A stretch of 64,000 bases of DNA from Robertmurraya korlensis (GTDB lineage: Bacteria > Bacillota > Bacilli > Bacillales > Cytobacillaceae), in the NCBI RefSeq assembly GCF_023715225.1, contig NZ_JAMBNS010000005.1, positions 62,001 through 126,000 of the forward strand. The letters run 5' to 3'. The notes under the pieces were generated by a model that saw only the letters and a program-made list of their open reading frames with translations, was not told where the DNA came from and ran no database searches. This document shows positions 17,901 through 26,612 of this stretch, in pieces (the stretch's first letter is position 1; every line of letters starts with the position of its first letter). The position numbers and the translations under genes are program-made.

Positions 17901-19500
17901 CTCGATTGAAGACTTGGCACAGCTAATTCATGACTTGAAAAATGCCAATCGTCAAGCGCGCATCAGCGTGAAGCTTGTATCAAAGGGCGGAGTTGGAACC
18001 ATCGCTGCTGGTGTTGCGAAGGCTGTGGCGGACGTAATCGTCATTAGCGGATACGACGGCGGAACAGGTGCATCACCAAAAACAAGTATTCAGCACGCGG
18101 GATTACCTTGGGAACTTGGTTTAGCAGAAGCACATCAAACACTGATGCTCAACGGATTGCGTGACCGTGTCGTTCTTGAGACAGACGGAAAATTAATGAC
18201 GGGTAAAGATGTCGTTATGGCAGCATTATTAGGTGCCGAAGAATTTGGCTTTGCTACTGCGCCATTAGTCGTTCTTGGCTGTGTCATGATGCGTGTGTGT
18301 CATTTGGATACATGTCCTGTCGGAATCGCGACTCAAAATCCAGAGCTTCGTAAAAAGTTCACTGGTGAAGCCGATTATATCGTAAACTATATGCGCTTTG
18401 TGGCACAGGAAGTTCGTGAGATGATGGCGGAGCTTGGTTTTAGAACGGTGGAAGAAATGGTTGGTCGTACTGATGTGTTAACGGTGAGTGACCGTGCAAA
18501 ATCACACTGGAAGGCACAGCATTTAGATTTAACAGCACTTCTGCACAAGCCTGAAGGAGCAACAACCTTTAAACACCCGCAAAATCATCGAATTGACGAA
18601 AGTCTTGATATAAAACAGATCCTACCGGCTGTTCAAAAAGCATTAGAAGACGGAACACCTGTAGAAGCAAGCTTCCCGATTACAAACGTGAATCGTGTAG
18701 CGGGTACGATTGTTGGAAGTGAAATCTCAAAACGTTATGGTGAAGTTGGTCTTCCGGAAGATACGATCACGTTAAAGTTTAACGGATCGGCTGGTCAAAG
18801 CTTTGGTGCGTTTGTACCGAAGGGAATGACACTTGAATTAACAGGTGACGCGAACGATTACGTTGGAAAAGGACTTTCTGGCGGAAAAATCATCGTGAAA
18901 GCTGATGAACATACAAGGATCGCTTCAGGCGAAAATGTGATTGCAGGAAATGTTGCCTTCATTGGAGCTACAAGCGGTGAAGCGTATATCAATGGACGTG
19001 CTGGAGAACGTTTTGCTGTTCGTAATAGTGGCGTACATGTAGTGGTTGAAGGAATTGGCGACCATGGCTGTGAATATATGACAGGTGGACGCGTCGTTAT
19101 TTTAGGCGATGTAGGGAAAAACTTCGGAGCTGGAATGTCCGGTGGAATTGCCTATGTATATACAGAGAACGAGGAAGCATTCAAGAACCTAACCAACCAA
19201 GAATTGATTGAATTTGAAACGGTATCCTCTCCTGCTGAACAGGAAGAGTTAAAAACATTAATACAAAACCATTACCGCTACACAGAAAGTGTGAAGGCGA
19301 GTTGTATTCTAGAAGACTGGGCAAAATGTGTCAGAAAATTTGTCAAAGTCATTCCAAAAGATTACAAACGAATGATCACTTTGATTGAGGAGCAAAAGGT
19401 ACAAGGATTATCGGAAGAAGAAGCCGTCATGAGCGCCTTTTTAGCGAATTCCGGAGCAACATCAAAACCAATGAAACAGCAGGAAGCTGCCATCCGCTAA
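14959..19500 (+). CDS. gltA: Glutamate synthase (NADPH) large subunit
   Basis: A 1513-residue large subunit, converting glutamine plus 2-oxoglutarate to two glutamates. The propeptide MTYHQLPKAQGLYRPEFEHDA precedes the N-terminal nucleophile Cys (CGIG) of the class II amidotransferase domain. The central and FMN domains follow (KTGAMSFGSISKEAHE; GGKSNSGEGGED). The 3Fe-4S cysteines are in CVMMRVCHLDTCPVG, and the C-terminal beta-helix (GSAGQSFGAF...GGRVVILGDVGKNFGAGMSGG) completes the enzyme. ATG 14959 with AGGGAGAG was chosen over the earlier in-frame start at 14911 because it gives the family N-terminus. Full length, no breaks. Confidence 0.97.
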   Translation: MTYHQLPKAQGLYRPEFEHDACGIGLYAHIKGNATHDIVAKGLSMLCQLDHRGGQGSDPLTGDGAGLMVQIPDLFFRKECSDMNLPEKGKYGVGMLFFSKDDKEREDIEATINELIEQEGQTVLGWRDVPVDAGKIGATAQESCPVVRQVFVGNNEGDALAFERKLYVIRKSAENWAKNSDYRFYFASFSSRTIVYKGLLTPEQVDQFYLDLQDESFVSAFALVHSRFSTNTFPSWERAHPNRYLIHNGEINTLQGNIHWMKARETQFISEAFGSDLEKVLPILDTDGSDSSILDNALEFMVLAGRKPAHAAMMLVPEPWSNNPHISDEKRAFYEYHSSLMEPWDGPSAISFTDGKQIGAILDRNGLRPARYYVTEDDYIIFSSEVGVIDVEPEKVLYKERLQPGKMLLIDLEEGRIISDEEVKREMAQAQPYQQWLNDELVRLEDNIESEGEVPKDLIVRQKAFGYTYEDIQKYIIPAVSEGKDPLGAMGNDMPLAVLSDKPQNLFNYFKQLFAQVTNPPIDAIREAIVTSTVSYLGAEGNLLHPSAENCRRIQLETPILTNSQLVALKNGKEFKAAVIDMLFEDDLESSLKGICREAEEAIADGASLLILSDRHINETTVAIPSLLAVSALHQHLIREGLRTKASIIVESGEVREVHHFAVLIGYGVDAINPYLAFSIYQQAVSEGTLPFTYQEAVKKYIVSMNEGVVKVMSKMGISTVQSYRGAQIFEAVGISSDVIGRYFTGTVSQLGGIGLDTIAEEAKLRHAEAYSPLSDDTLESGSNFQWRHDGEHHAFNPATIHTLQWACRNGDYELFKKYSSLANEERLGFLRNLFSFNGSRQPLPIDEVESVDSIVRRFKTGAMSFGSISKEAHETLAIAMNRLGGKSNSGEGGEDASRFVPDENGDNRGSKIKQIASGRFGVKSHYLVNAEELQIKMAQGAKPGEGGQLMGKKVYPWVADVRGSTPGVSLISPPPHHDIYSIEDLAQLIHDLKNANRQARISVKLVSKGGVGTIAAGVAKAVADVIVISGYDGGTGASPKTSIQHAGLPWELGLAEAHQTLMLNGLRDRVVLETDGKLMTGKDVVMAALLGAEEFGFATAPLVVLGCVMMRVCHLDTCPVGIATQNPELRKKFTGEADYIVNYMRFVAQEVREMMAELGFRTVEEMVGRTDVLTVSDRAKSHWKAQHLDLTALLHKPEGATTFKHPQNHRIDESLDIKQILPAVQKALEDGTPVEASFPITNVNRVAGTIVGSEISKRYGEVGLPEDTITLKFNGSAGQSFGAFVPKGMTLELTGDANDYVGKGLSGGKIIVKADEHTRIASGENVIAGNVAFIGATSGEAYINGRAGERFAVRNSGVHVVVEGIGDHGCEYMTGGRVVILGDVGKNFGAGMSGGIAYVYTENEEAFKNLTNQELIEFETVSSPAEQEELKTLIQNHYRYTESVKASCILEDWAKCVRKFVKVIPKDYKRMITLIEEQKVQGLSEEEAVMSAFLANSGATSKPMKQQEAAIR

Positions 19501-19518
19501 GAAAGGGGAGTAATAACA

Positions 19519-20985
19519 ATGGGAAAAGCAACAGGATTTATGGAATATGCTCGCGAAAAAGCAGCAGAAAGAGATCCTTTACAAAGACTAAACGATTGGA
19601 AAGAACATAAACTTCCTATTTCAGATGAGAAATTAAGTACACAGGGGGCGCGGTGTATGGACTGCGCCACTCCTTTCTGTCATATCGGTATGGAGATTGG
19701 GGGAGCAACATCCGGGTGTCCGATTCACAACTTGATTCCTGAGTGGAATGATCTTGTGTATAAAGGGCGTTGGAAAGAAGCGCTTGATCGCCTGTTAAAA
19801 ACGAATAATTTCCCTGAGTTTACAGGAAGAGTGTGTCCGGCTCCATGTGAAGGTTCTTGTACAGTGGCCATTTACGACCCGGCGGTTACTATCAAAAATA
19901 TTGAACAAGCGATCATCGACAAAGGCTTTGAAAACGGATGGATTACACCGCGAATTCCAGCAACTCGTTCTGGAAAAAAAGTGGCGATCATCGGTTCTGG
20001 CCCTGCTGGTTTAGCAGCTGCGGACCAACTGAATCAAGCAGGCCACTCGGTTACTGTGTTTGAACGTGCCGACCGTCCAGGAGGCTTGCTCATGTATGGT
20101 ATTCCAAATATGAAGCTTGAAAAAGAAGTGGTTGAACGTCGCATTCGCTTATTAACTCAAGAAGGAATCGACTTCGTGACGAATACAGAAGTGGGCAAGG
20201 ACATTCAAGCGTCTGAACTTCAAGCGAAATTCGATTCAGTCATCCTCTGTACAGGGGCTCAAAGACAACGGGATTTAGTCATTGAAGGCCGTGAAGCAAA
20301 AGGCATTCACTTAGCGATGGATTATTTAACTCTATCAACGAAAAGTCTATTAGATTCAAATTTTGAAGATGAGAATTTCATCGACGTGGAAGGCAAAGAT
20401 GTGATCGTCATCGGTGGCGGAGACACTGGTGCTGACTGTGTGGCAACTGCTCTTCGTCAAAAATGCCGCAGTGTTGTTCAGTTTGGTAAGCATCCGCAAT
20501 TGCCAGCGGAGCGTACTTCTGATAACTTATGGCCTGCCTATCCAAATGTATTTACCATGGATTATGCTTATCAAGAAGCAGAAGCAAAATTCGGAGAAGA
20601 TCCTCGTCAATACTCGATTCAAACAAAGAAAATCGTTGCTGATGAGAATGGGAACTTGAAAGAGCTTCATACCATTCAAATGGAAAAATTAAAAGATGAA
20701 AACGGACGTTTTTATTTTAAAGAAATTCCAGGTACAGAAAAAGTATGGCCAGCTCAGTTTGTGTTTATTGCAATTGGCTTTGAAGGAACAGAAATGTCAT
20801 TGTTAAGCCAATTCGGTGTAGAATCAGTTAATCAAAAGATTAAAGCTACCAAAGGTGATTACAAAACAAACGTTGAAGGCGTGTTCGCTGCAGGTGATGC
20901 AAGAAGAGGACAAAGCTTGATCGTTTGGGCAATCAATGAAGGTAGAGAAGTGGCTAGTGAAGTCCACAAATACTTGATGGTCTAA
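19519..20985 (+). CDS. gltB: Glutamate synthase (NADPH) small subunit
   Basis: A 488-residue FAD/NADPH subunit passing electrons to GltA. N-terminal cysteine clusters (ARCMDCATPFC, GCPIHNLIPEWNDL, RVCPAPCEGSC) hold the 4Fe-4S clusters. An FAD Rossmann motif (VAIIGSGPAGLAAAD) and an NADPH motif (VIVIGGGDTGADC) follow, ending with GVFAAGDARRGQSLIVWAI. It starts 18 bp after gltA with GAAAGGGGAG, so the two are co-transcribed; a terminator follows. Confidence 0.97.
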   Translation: MGKATGFMEYAREKAAERDPLQRLNDWKEHKLPISDEKLSTQGARCMDCATPFCHIGMEIGGATSGCPIHNLIPEWNDLVYKGRWKEALDRLLKTNNFPEFTGRVCPAPCEGSCTVAIYDPAVTIKNIEQAIIDKGFENGWITPRIPATRSGKKVAIIGSGPAGLAAADQLNQAGHSVTVFERADRPGGLLMYGIPNMKLEKEVVERRIRLLTQEGIDFVTNTEVGKDIQASELQAKFDSVILCTGAQRQRDLVIEGREAKGIHLAMDYLTLSTKSLLDSNFEDENFIDVEGKDVIVIGGGDTGADCVATALRQKCRSVVQFGKHPQLPAERTSDNLWPAYPNVFTMDYAYQEAEAKFGEDPRQYSIQTKKIVADENGNLKELHTIQMEKLKDENGRFYFKEIPGTEKVWPAQFVFIAIGFEGTEMSLLSQFGVESVNQKIKATKGDYKTNVEGVFAAGDARRGQSLIVWAINEGREVASEVHKYLMV

Positions 20986-20998
20986 AATCGAACACATG

Positions 20999-21025
20999 TA
21001 GGCTGCTATGGCAGCCTATTTTTTT
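20999..21025 (+). terminator. Terminator of gltAB
   Basis: TAGGCTGC-TATG-GCAGCCTA hairpin followed by seven T. Confidence 0.9.
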
Positions 21026-21152
21026 CTATCATTCCTGTAATCCGTTAATCGATTAAACTACTTATTGCTTGCGTAACGGAAGACGCTTATGTTAAAACTA
21101 TCAGTAAGCCATTTTATGAATTGCTAGAATATGATTAATAGAGGTACATCAT

Positions 21153-21458
21153 ATGAACAAAACAGATTTAATCTACTCGATAGCTAAAAAATGTAACATA
21201 CCAAAAAAACACTCAAGAAAAGTAGTAGACATAATTATAGATAACATTTCAACCTCATTAGCTGGTGGCGAACAGGTACAAGTATTGGGCTTTGGAAGCT
21301 TTGAAACACGGGAAAGAGCCGCGAGAAAAGGTAGAAACCCGCAAACAGGGGAAGAAATTACGATTCCAGCTACTAAATATGCAGTATTTCATCCTTGCAA
21401 AGAGCTGAAAAATGCCTTGAATTCGGAAGAAACAATGGAATTACTTGAAATAAAATAG
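21153..21458 (+). CDS. HU-family nucleoid DNA-binding protein (divergent paralogue)
   Basis: A 101-residue HU/IHF protein. The MNKTDLIYSIAKKC start, the core VLGFGSFETRERAARKGRNP followed by QTGEEITIPATK, and the FHPCKELKNAL segment define the family; the arm Pro (RNPQTG) is present. It is longer than housekeeping HU (about 90 residues) through a C-terminal tail, and the N-terminal half is more divergent than typical HBsu, so it is probably an accessory HU. AGAGGT precedes the ATG. Confidence 0.93.
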   Translation: MNKTDLIYSIAKKCNIPKKHSRKVVDIIIDNISTSLAGGEQVQVLGFGSFETRERAARKGRNPQTGEEITIPATKYAVFHPCKELKNALNSEETMELLEIK

Positions 21459-21705
21459 TAGATAGAAACAATACTTATCATTTAATCGCTTCGTATCATG
21501 AGGCGATTATTTTATTTCCCTCTATGACCTCTGTTCGTTTTTTCGATATGAAAGATATTCTATCCGAAACATCCCCAGTGATTTAGTAGTGAATAGATCG
21601 AACTAGTCTCCAAAAAACAAAATACATTATAATAAATAATTCCAGATACAACTAAAAAAATACAGAACAATAATCAGCGGAATATTCTGATTATCTTTAA
21701 GATAA

Positions 21706-21720
21706 ATGTAAGCGCTTTAA
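21706..21720 (+). promoter_or_regulatory. Catabolite-responsive element (cre) before GH3 gene
   Basis: ATGTAAGCGCTTTAA contains the palindromic AAGCGCTT core and matches the Bacillus CcpA cre consensus at nearly all positions. It lies 36 bp upstream of the GH3 start, a repressing position. Confidence 0.7.
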
Positions 21721-21756
21721 ATAAACTGAAACGAAGAAGGGTGAGTGGGGGGAAAC

Positions 21757-24135
21757 ATGTTAAAAAAGTTAAAGAAAAACAAAAGAAAAAAGTTATTAGC
21801 ATTGGCTATGGTATCAACGATCGCGTTATCGGGAATCTCGACCATACCGATTAGTGCAGCTGAGAATAATCCCAATACGGTTCAATCTTCTGTAATCGCA
21901 GCGACTCCCAAACTAGTGGATGAAAAGTCAATTGATGCGGTCATTGCAGCGATGACACTTCAGGAGAAGGCATTTATGGTTGTAGGAGGAAATAAAGGTG
22001 GTTTAGTATCCGAAAACGGTGAAGTCATTGGTGGTCAGTCTACTAAGGTACCAGGGGCAGCTGGTCAGACGCAGGCGATTGAACGTTTGGGCATTCCGGC
22101 TATCGTCATGGCAGATGGCCCTATGGGAGTCAGGATCTCTCCGACAAGAACAAATGACACCAACACCTATTATGCTACTAAATTCCCTTCACCAACAGTC
22201 CTTGGTGCTTCATGGGACAAGGATTTAGCGAAGGAGGTCGGAGAGGCGACGAGCCAGGAATTGAAAGCTTTCGGAATTGACCTTCTGCTTGCCCCAGGAA
22301 TGAATATTCAAAGTTACCTTCTTAACGGCAGAAACTTTGAGTATTTTTCCGAAGATCCAGTCGTAACCGGTGAAATGGCCAGTTCATTTGTAAATGGGGT
22401 GGAAGATAACGGAGTGGGAACAACGATTAAACATTTCGCCGCCTTTAATCAGCGGACCAATAACAATGGAAATATGGTCGTTAGCCAACGTGCCCTCAGG
22501 GAAATTTATCTAAAGGGATTCGAGATTACTGTAAAACAATCTGATCCATGGTCGATCATGGATTCCTATAACATGATCAATGGTACGTATGCGACTGAAA
22601 ATAAAGAACTATTAACCGATGTGTTAAGGAATGATTTTGGCTTTACTGGGTTCGCCATGACAGATTGGGAGTTCGGCCTGAGAGATATTGCCAAGCAGAT
22701 GGAAGCGGGGACAAACCTCTTAATGCCAGGAAGTGCTGCATTTTCACAAAGAATCATGGATGCCGTAAATAGCGGAATTCTGGATGAAGCCATCCTTGAC
22801 CGAAATATTAAGGAAATTCTAAAAATAGTGGTCAATACACGTACATTCAAAGGGGAAACGGCTACGAATAACCCAGATCTCACGGAAAATGCCAAGATTT
22901 CAAGAAAAGCAGCTGCAGATGGAATGGTTCTTCTGGAAAATAAAAAAGCGGCCTTACCAATTAGCAATAAGCAAAGTGTTTCCTTATTTGGGGTACCTGT
23001 AAGTGAAATCAATACGGGTGGCAGGGGAAGCGCCCTAGTGTATGCACCTTACCATGTGGGAGTTGCTGAAGGGCTCCGTAATGCAGGCTTTACACTCAAT
23101 GAAGAGTTGATTCAAAAGAATGACCAATATGTTGCGGAGATGAGGACCCGAGACGAATACAAAGGCACACCTGGAACATTCGGCTCTGTTGGACCGAAGC
23201 TACCTGAAATGGATATCAGCGAAGATGTTATTGAAGCAGCCAAGAATACAGATGTAGGAATTGTGGTCATCGGAACCGCTCCTGGATCCTATGCGACCGA
23301 CCGCGCAAAAGAGGACTTCTACCTCTCCGATTCTCAGAAGGAAATGGTCGAGCAGGTGTCAAAGGCGTACCGAGCGCAGGGCAAAAAAGTGATTGCTGTG
23401 TTAACGGTTGAAGGTCCAATTGAAACGGAAAGTTGGAAAGATCAAGTAGATGGAATCCTGCTTTCTTGGCAGCCGGGACAAGAACTTGGAAACGCGGTGG
23501 CAGACATCCTGACTGGGAAAGTCAATCCTTCCGGAAAATTGGCGCAGACCTTCCCGAAAGACTATGAAGATCTTCCATATGCGGACCGATTCCCTGGATC
23601 AGCTGACGGTTTCCCTTATGAAGAGGATATTTATGTTGGGTATAGGTATAATACAACCTTTGACGTCGAACCGGCCTATGAATTCGGTTATGGTTTATCG
23701 TATACAAAGTTCAATTACAGTGACATCAATGTGAAGGAAGGAAAGAAATTCGATGGAGAAATCAAAGTCACTGCCACAGTGAAAAACACCGGAAAGACAG
23801 CTGGAAGAGAAGCCGTTCAACTCTATGTGAACGCTCCGGATGGAAAGCTTGAAAAACCTGAGCTAGAATTAAAAGATTTTGCGAAAACAAAAGAATTAAA
23901 ACCTGGTGAAAAAGAAGAAGTAACCTTTGTCCTCAATGCAAAGGACTTAGCCTCTTTTGACGAAGAATCCTCCTCTTGGATTCTCGAAAAAGGCACCTAT
24001 AAAATTAATGTAGGCGCATCTTCTGAAGATATTAAAGGATCGGCTGTGTTCAAGGTGGATCAAACGATGGTCGTTGAAAAAGTAAGTAACGTCCTAGCAC
24101 CACAGGTTGAATTCGAGAGATTGTCTAAGAATTAG
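21757..24135 (+). CDS. Secreted glycoside hydrolase family 3 (beta-glucosidase type)
   Basis: A 792-residue protein with a lysine-rich signal peptide (hydrophobic core LLALAMVSTIALSGIS, probable cleavage after ISAA). The GH3 N-terminal barrel contains IVMADGPMGVRI, GTTIKHFAAFNQ and FAMTDWEFG, whose Asp is the expected nucleophile. The alpha/beta domain holds GTAPGSYATDRAKED, and residues about 660-770 form a fibronectin III-like domain (NTGKTAGREAVQLYV). It hydrolyses terminal beta-linked glucose or related sugars outside the cell. ATG 21757 with GGGGGGAA is preferred over GTG at 21745. A cre site upstream implies CcpA repression by good sugars. Confidence 0.92.
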   Translation: MLKKLKKNKRKKLLALAMVSTIALSGISTIPISAAENNPNTVQSSVIAATPKLVDEKSIDAVIAAMTLQEKAFMVVGGNKGGLVSENGEVIGGQSTKVPGAAGQTQAIERLGIPAIVMADGPMGVRISPTRTNDTNTYYATKFPSPTVLGASWDKDLAKEVGEATSQELKAFGIDLLLAPGMNIQSYLLNGRNFEYFSEDPVVTGEMASSFVNGVEDNGVGTTIKHFAAFNQRTNNNGNMVVSQRALREIYLKGFEITVKQSDPWSIMDSYNMINGTYATENKELLTDVLRNDFGFTGFAMTDWEFGLRDIAKQMEAGTNLLMPGSAAFSQRIMDAVNSGILDEAILDRNIKEILKIVVNTRTFKGETATNNPDLTENAKISRKAAADGMVLLENKKAALPISNKQSVSLFGVPVSEINTGGRGSALVYAPYHVGVAEGLRNAGFTLNEELIQKNDQYVAEMRTRDEYKGTPGTFGSVGPKLPEMDISEDVIEAAKNTDVGIVVIGTAPGSYATDRAKEDFYLSDSQKEMVEQVSKAYRAQGKKVIAVLTVEGPIETESWKDQVDGILLSWQPGQELGNAVADILTGKVNPSGKLAQTFPKDYEDLPYADRFPGSADGFPYEEDIYVGYRYNTTFDVEPAYEFGYGLSYTKFNYSDINVKEGKKFDGEIKVTATVKNTGKTAGREAVQLYVNAPDGKLEKPELELKDFAKTKELKPGEKEEVTFVLNAKDLASFDEESSSWILEKGTYKINVGASSEDIKGSAVFKVDQTMVVEKVSNVLAPQVEFERLSKN

Positions 24136-24145
24136 TAGGTAATAA

Positions 24146-24181
24146 GGGACCCAATAGAAGACCTCTAAGGGTCTCTTTTTT
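24146..24181 (+). terminator. Weak terminator after GH3 gene
   Basis: AGACC / GGTCT short stem with a 6-nt loop directly followed by CTTTTTTC. The stem is short, so efficiency is uncertain. Confidence 0.5.
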
Positions 24182-24250
24182 CTGTGCCGAAATTTAAAAA
24201 ACGGTCACATCGCGGTCTCCGGGGCAATGGAATCAAACTTATTAATGAAG

Positions 24251-24256
24251 TATAAT
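24251..24256 (+). promoter_or_regulatory. -10 box of the small coiled-coil gene
   Basis: A perfect TATAAT 28 bp upstream of the ATG at 24284; the -35 region is not a good consensus. Confidence 0.45.
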
Positions 24257-24283
24257 TTAATTTATTGATAGGGAGGTGAAAAG

Positions 24284-24436
24284 ATGGAACAAATCCTACA
24301 ACAAATTCTTGATTTACTCCAAGTGGTTGAAAACAGCCAACTAGACATGAAGAAAGATATACATGACTTCAAGACAGATCAAGGAGTTATGAAAACAGAA
24401 TTAGCAGAAATGAAAGCTGAGGGTTCTAATTTGTAA
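24284..24436 (+). CDS. Small coiled-coil protein (50 aa), possibly a truncated gene
   Basis: A short frame with an excellent ribosome site (GGGAGGTG, 4-5 nt before ATG) and a TATAAT upstream. The product starts MEQILQQILDLLQVVENS and continues with heptad-like LDMKKDI...TELAEMKAE, so it is almost wholly helical. Related Bacillus proteins with this N-terminus usually continue with many more heptads; this one ends abruptly at residue 50, four bases before the end of the opposing gene, and may be a truncated copy. Function unknown. Confidence 0.6.
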   Translation: MEQILQQILDLLQVVENSQLDMKKDIHDFKTDQGVMKTELAEMKAEGSNL

Positions 24437-24440
24437 TTTT

Positions 24441-25154
24441 TTATTTTCCTGTTAATTCTCGTATCTCCCGTAATACAGGCATTTCCTCTAATTCCTCTTC
24501 CGTTACAAGCTCCCACTGAATCCCATTTGGCTTTTTGTATGGGGAATCGGTTTTGATTAATCCGGTTTCCGTGGCGATCCAATCAACAGTTAAATCATAT
24601 GGATCTCTCGGGATTTCATGATCTGTCAACTGACCACTATGAATCGTTCCAATGATTGGAACATCTGGATTGCCGAGCTCTCTAATAATGGCATATTCCC
24701 GGTCAGAGTACCCTTCCCCTTTTCCCACTCTTCTCCCATCTCTATGTAGGGCTACAGAGCCAGTAAAAAACAAATCAATTCTAGGCATTTCAGATAGAGA
24801 GATTTCCTTTCCATAGGATTTAATATGAGAGAGGCTGGCTGCTTTTCGCTCTTCCCCTTTTGGTACCCATTCAGGCTTTACCATGATAAATCCAGCTTTT
24901 AGTCTAGGGGTAGGCACGAGTAAGGTTTTACCGTCCTTTAATACTTGTGCGCGAATAGGAAGCTGCGGAGAGTCTGGGTTCACTTTAATGACTTTTGCGT
25001 TTTGATACTCAGGCATCGTTGTGACAAAATGCGCCGCTTTTTCTGCTCCTTTGAAATTGGGAATTCGATTTTGTAAGGGAAAAGGAAATCTCCCTAATTT
25101 ATGTTCGGTTAAATAGCTCCACTTTTCTTCACGAATGTCTTGTTTGGTTTTCAT
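24441..25154 (-). CDS. 5-formyltetrahydrofolate cyclo-ligase family protein (MTHFSD-like)
   Basis: A 237-residue member of the MTHFS superfamily. The ATP/folate-site motif is GKGEGYSDREYA, preceded by FFTGSVALHRDGRRVG, and the N-terminus carries a KWSYLTEHKLGRFPFP segment. It is longer than the housekeeping MTHFS (about 190 residues) and lacks its usual Lys/Arg N-terminal pattern, so it may act on another substrate, as suggested for eukaryotic MTHFSD. AGGTG precedes the ATG. Convergent with the small coiled-coil gene. Confidence 0.8.
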   Translation of the reverse strand: MKTKQDIREEKWSYLTEHKLGRFPFPLQNRIPNFKGAEKAAHFVTTMPEYQNAKVIKVNPDSPQLPIRAQVLKDGKTLLVPTPRLKAGFIMVKPEWVPKGEERKAASLSHIKSYGKEISLSEMPRIDLFFTGSVALHRDGRRVGKGEGYSDREYAIIRELGNPDVPIIGTIHSGQLTDHEIPRDPYDLTVDWIATETGLIKTDSPYKKPNGIQWELVTEEELEEMPVLREIRELTGK

Positions 25155-25406
25155 TTTCTTACACCTACAATATTTTTAATTTAAGTTTACCAAATCTTAC
25201 ATCAAAAGATAATTTCTTTGAGCATTGGTCCAGTTGGACATCTCCTTTTTTAATATTTTATGAAAACAGAAACCAATCAATCAAAATATTGTAGCAGGAA
25301 TGAAAGCGGTTATATAGAATTTATTATATTAACGCTTTAATTAGTATGAGTATAGTACATTTACAAATTTACTAATATGAAATGGTGATCTAAAGGGGGC
25401 TTATCA

Positions 25407-26525
25407 TTGCAAATATACGAAAAGCTTGCGCAAGACCTCGTTGAGGAAGTAAGTAAGCTTATAAACGAGCAAGTCATTGTTACGGACACAAATGGAATGA
25501 TTGTTGCAAGTACAGACCCCAGTCGGATAAGTAGCTTTCACGAAGGAGCCATGCTAGCAATTATAGAGAAAAAGACTTTATTTATGGATGAAGAAAAAGT
25601 AAATACGCTCCAGGGTGTTCGTTATGGAATCGTTTTGCCATTATTTATTCACGGTAAGTCGATTGGTTGTATAGGAATTACGGGGAAACCAGAAGTAGTT
25701 GCACCCTATGCTCAATTGTTAAAAAAACTGACCGAGTTATTTATTCAGGATAACGCATTCCGAGAGGAACTCGAAAGAAGAGAAAGGGAGTTAGAGTTAT
25801 TTGTATTTGATTGGCTACATGCAAAGCATATGGATCAGCAATTAATGGATCGTGCGAATTTCTTCCATATTGATCTTTCAGCCTTTCATCAAGTCATCAT
25901 ATTCAAAACAATAAATGAGCCTTTTCATTTATCATACTCACAAATTAACGTAGTCAAGCAGCAATGGAGTGGCAAGGAACAGACCTTGCTGGTACGATGG
26001 GGGCGAGAAAAGCTATTAGTATTTCTACCTTCAAGAAATAAACCCATTACACGGGAAGAAATAGAGAGACTTCGAAAAGTCTTATTGGAATATACAAATG
26101 GTGAAGTTGTTGTTGGGGTAGGACAATATGGAAATCCAGAAAAAATCCAAAATTCGTACCAGCAAGCCGAAAGGGCTAGTGTGGTCGCATCAAAAAAGAG
26201 AGGAATCATTTTTGAAGAAGATTTGAAATTTGATATTCTTCAATTTGCTCTTTCGGAAGAAACAAAACAAGAGTTTATCGAGCGAACCATCCATGCGATT
26301 ATGGACGACGAAGTTTTAATACAAACTCTCGATGCATGGTTTGCTTGCAACTTAAGTAATAAAGAAACGGCAAGCCTATTACATATTCATATCAATACGT
26401 TAAATTATCGATTAAACAAAATCTCAGATTTAACCCATTTTAACTTAAAAAACACAGACCAACTTGTTATGTTATATTTAGCTTATCGTTTTTTGTTAGA
26501 ATATACAAAAAATTCACATAATTGA
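25407..26525 (+). CDS. CdaR/PucR-type transcriptional regulator
   Basis: A 372-residue activator of the sugar-diacid regulator family. Residues 1-130 are the diacid-recognition domain (LAQDLVEEVSKLINEQVIVTD, DPSRISSFHEGA, GVRYGIVLPLF). The C-terminus is the CdaR helix-turn-helix (TLDAWFACNLSNKETASLL, HIHINTLNYRLNKI). TTG start with GGGGGC upstream. It precedes and is co-oriented with the GlcDF/TRAP operon. The family senses glycolate, glycerate or glucarate-like acids, so the operon substrate is probably a hydroxy acid. Confidence 0.88.
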   Translation: MQIYEKLAQDLVEEVSKLINEQVIVTDTNGMIVASTDPSRISSFHEGAMLAIIEKKTLFMDEEKVNTLQGVRYGIVLPLFIHGKSIGCIGITGKPEVVAPYAQLLKKLTELFIQDNAFREELERRERELELFVFDWLHAKHMDQQLMDRANFFHIDLSAFHQVIIFKTINEPFHLSYSQINVVKQQWSGKEQTLLVRWGREKLLVFLPSRNKPITREEIERLRKVLLEYTNGEVVVGVGQYGNPEKIQNSYQQAERASVVASKKRGIIFEEDLKFDILQFALSEETKQEFIERTIHAIMDDEVLIQTLDAWFACNLSNKETASLLHIHINTLNYRLNKISDLTHFNLKNTDQLVMLYLAYRFLLEYTKNSHN

Positions 26526-26581
26526 GCTGGTTTTTTGTGTTTTTACACATAGATTCTCGTTATTCATCTATCTTATACTAA

Positions 26582-26596
26582 TTGTAAGCACTTACA
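26582..26596 (+). promoter_or_regulatory. cre-like palindrome before glcD
   Basis: TTGTAAGCACTTACA, a perfect TGTAAG-CA-CTTACA dyad that differs from the cre consensus only at the central G. It lies 16 bp before the glcD start and just after a TATACT -10-like box, so CcpA repression is plausible. Confidence 0.5.
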
Positions 26597-26612
26597 TTTA
26601 GATAGGAATGAG

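Noticed and set aside
21050-21140. Short open stretch reading LIACVTEDAYVKTISKPFYE before the HU gene
   Set aside because: Looks codon-like and may be a gene remnant, but it has no start or ribosome site and I could not assign it to a family.
22566-23012. 148-codon minus-strand open frame
   Set aside because: Opposite the GH3 gene, which has all catalytic motifs; shadow frame.
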